Notes under the pieces: generated by a model | Database searches by the model: none | Seen by the model: the letters and a program-made list of their open reading frames with translations, nothing else | What the model was told of the DNA's origin: nothing | Assembly (NCBI GenBank): GCA_021325275.1 | Contig: JAJPHL010000055.1 | Span: 186,001-250,000, forward strand | DNA: 64,000 nt | Origin: Terriglobia bacterium | GTDB lineage: Bacteria > Acidobacteriota > Terriglobia > JAJPHL01 | Direction: 5' to 3' | Shown: piece by piece, positions 62,591 through 64,000 of the stretch | Layout of the letters: every line of letters begins with the position of its first letter | Position numbering within the stretch: the stretch's first letter is position 1 | Translations under genes and position numbers: made by a program

Positions 62591-62927
62591 CATATGCCTT
62601 GCGGCATTTCCATTTGGCGATGGCCCGGGAATAAAACTTCGTCCGGTTCTCTTACTAACCGTGCCTGTTGGTACTGTTCCTGAAGTCCTAGTTGCTTACA
62701 TTTCGTCTGTCATTCCCGTCCCGCTGCTTGCCTCCGACCTTATCATCGATCCAGAACTTCCTCGGTTCCGGTCGACTAAGCTAAAAGTGCGTTCCGCGTT
62801 GCGGCTGCATAAGCTCGCCACGATCCACGCGCGCGCCATTACCAGGGGATTGGGAAATCTGGAGTTTGGCGAGCGCACAATCGTCGCGGCGAAGCTAAGG
62901 AGTTTTCTCGACCTGGAGAAATATTAA
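62574..62927 (+). CDS. PemK/MazF-type toxin with TTG start
   Basis: 117 aa. The TTG at 62574 gives MISRGDICLAAFPFGDGPGIKLRPVLLL, the strand pair of PemK/MazF endoribonucleases, with later KLKVRSALRLHKLATIHA. No upstream ATG or GTG fits. The gene overlaps its antitoxin by 17 bases. Unlike the mazF remnant at 16079-16395, this toxin appears intact. It lies next to fdhE, with 277 bases of no recognised gene in 62928-63204. Confidence 0.8.
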   Translation: MISRGDICLAAFPFGDGPGIKLRPVLLLTVPVGTVPEVLVAYISSVIPVPLLASDLIIDPELPRFRSTKLKVRSALRLHKLATIHARAITRGLGNLEFGERTIVAAKLRSFLDLEKY

Positions 62928-63204
62928 CTATCGATCTATTCACGATCCCATTTGAAGCGAGTTCTGTGGAATCAAGAGGCTTTGCGGCCGACAAGGACAT
63001 ACAGTGGAAATAGATCTGGAGATCAACCATGAGGCTAGTGTGTTGAGATGGGCCAAGTCTACTAAAATTCTACTACAAGCTCTCCGAACTGCTCGAAGCT
63101 AGTTGACGCGAAAAAATGGCTGCCCCCGACGGTTCGCGACTATCTGCGAGGATACGTATTCCCCTGGTTCCTTGGATAGCACGCTGCGTTGAAAACTCGG
63201 ACAG

Positions 63205-63957
63205 TTACAACCCCAACAAATTCGGTTCTGCCTTCGTGTAGCCGTTCTCTTCCGCCCACACGTTCAGCGACACACTCGCGAGTTCATCCACCACTGGAAT
63301 CGCTAGACCATTCTTCGTCATGTCGATGGCCTTGAGGTACGTGTGGCACTTGTCGCACGCTTCGATGCGTACGTGCGTGAATTCGTCGCTCGTGTAGATC
63401 GGCAGCTGCTCTTTGTCCTCTTCGCCGCAATTCGGACACAGCACGCGGCGGAACTCCCATTCCATCGAGCAGAGCGAACAGAGCAGCATCCGCCGGCCAC
63501 CGTCGCCTTCCTCACGGAGGACTGCGGCGATCGGCGGGGCGCCACAAAACGGGCACCGGCGCGCCAACGTGTCGCGCACGTGTTGACCACGGGTCGCCAG
63601 CGATTCCGCGAACGGTTGCAGCAGCGATAGCATGACGAATCGCAAGATCACGTCCTGCGTCACAGGATCGTCCCAAAACTCCGTGATCGATTCCGTGATT
63701 TCCTTCGTGGTCTTCATGCGCGCGTTCAGAAACTTTCGCGCTTCGGGTGGTCCCGAGAGGATCACGATTTCGCGCAGCTTCGGAAGATATCGCGCCATCG
63801 CCGTGGGATCGCTTTCCCGCGACGCGTTCACGTCGTCAAAGATGCCGCGCTGCAATCCGGCCAGGCGCACGTACAGATCGAGCAGTTCGGCGGCGGCCGG
63901 ATGGGAACGGGAGAGAGTTTGCGCGCGTGCGATCCGCTGGTCCCAAACCGACGTCAT
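63205..63957 (-). CDS. fdhE: Formate dehydrogenase accessory protein FdhE
   Basis: 250 aa. FdhE helps maturation of formate dehydrogenase. The C-terminal half has three paired Cys knuckles: CPFCG, then CSLC, CPNCG and CDKCH, giving the rubredoxin-like iron sites of the family. The N-terminal helical half (DLYVRLAGLQRGIFDD) fits as well. It overlaps the end of another minus-strand gene by ATGA at 63954-63957, so it is probably the last gene of an fdh operon that continues past the window. Confidence 0.92.
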   Translation of the reverse strand: MTSVWDQRIARAQTLSRSHPAAAELLDLYVRLAGLQRGIFDDVNASRESDPTAMARYLPKLREIVILSGPPEARKFLNARMKTTKEITESITEFWDDPVTQDVILRFVMLSLLQPFAESLATRGQHVRDTLARRCPFCGAPPIAAVLREEGDGGRRMLLCSLCSMEWEFRRVLCPNCGEEDKEQLPIYTSDEFTHVRIEACDKCHTYLKAIDMTKNGLAIPVVDELASVSLNVWAEENGYTKAEPNLLGL

Positions 63958-64000
63958 GATTTCGGCGGCGTCTGCGCGGCCTGCTGGGTAACGCGGTCGT
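63954..64000 (-). CDS. 3' end of the gene upstream of fdhE
   Basis: Only the last 14 residues are visible (DRVTQQAAQTPPKS) before a TGA that overlaps the fdhE start as ATGA. By position a formate dehydrogenase subunit is likely, but the visible residues do not allow a family call. Confidence 0.5.
   Translation of the reverse strand, partial: DRVTQQAAQTPPKS

Noticed and set aside
1-64000. CRISPR array
   Set aside because: No set of short direct repeats with regular spacers was found by eye; the repeats seen are inverted and few.

Overview
This 64 kb window is high-GC chromosomal DNA from a member of the Acidobacteriota, most likely near Bryobacterales/Solibacteraceae (Candidatus Solibacter type). 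Three families that mark that lineage are present: a TIGR03435 soil-associated protein (32183-33046), a TIGR03437 Solibacter C-terminal domain on a giant NHL-repeat protein (33053-36319), and two orphan MacB/FtsX-type permeases of the acidobacterial ADOP family (43448-45895, 55993-58389). Two Oar-like TonB-dependent receptors with carboxypeptidase-regulatory N-termini (16815-20789, 24560-28075) fit the same assignment. The placement rests on family content, not on a phylogenetic marker.

Layout. 1-3.2 kb is an accessory patch with a Panacea antitoxin-like gene and its partner, a 47-aa gene, an IS1595-family transposase, a zinc-ribbon gene, a tRNA/tmRNA-3'-end-like sequence and a winged-helix gene. 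3.2-8.3 kb has a secreted lectin-fold protein, an epimerase-epimerase-glycosyltransferase operon and an ECF sigma/anti-sigma pair. 8.35-10.35 kb is leuCD. 10.4-12.9 kb has an inverted-repeat element, a Nudix hydrolase, an M28 peptidase and a small unknown gene. 13.0-16.0 kb is a sulfur-carrier cysteine pathway (CysM, JAMM protease, and a CysO-like domain fused to MoeB-rhodanese). 16.0-16.8 kb is a MazE/MazF-type module with a frameshifted toxin, lying between two copies of a ~90-bp palindromic repeat. 16.8-28.1 kb carries the two TonB receptors around a Tat-signal NIF3 protein, a secreted unknown and a carboxylesterase. 28.1-33 kb has a Phd/VapC pair, an oligopeptidase B-like enzyme, an MFS carrier and TIGR03435. 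33-43.2 kb is mostly envelope proteins (NHL, FecR, S55 peptidase, beta-propeller, di-haem cytochrome). 43.4-51 kb is an ADOP permease and an NtrC-type two-component system followed by a lipoprotein and a metalloprotease. 51-64 kb has a spermidine-synthase/transporter fusion, an acyl-CoA ligase, pilT, the second ADOP permease, a nucleotidyltransferase pair, an exporter, miaB, a PemK-type pair and fdhE.

Patterns across the window. Many genes have a TANNNT hexamer only 5-9 nt before the start codon, which suggests leaderless transcripts and fixes several start codons. Five toxin-antitoxin-like modules of different families occur in 64 kb. Two genes, a histidine kinase and mazF, carry apparent single frameshifts whose other half is intact in the neighbouring frame. 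Annotation was by reading translated sequence and known family motifs; no database search was run.
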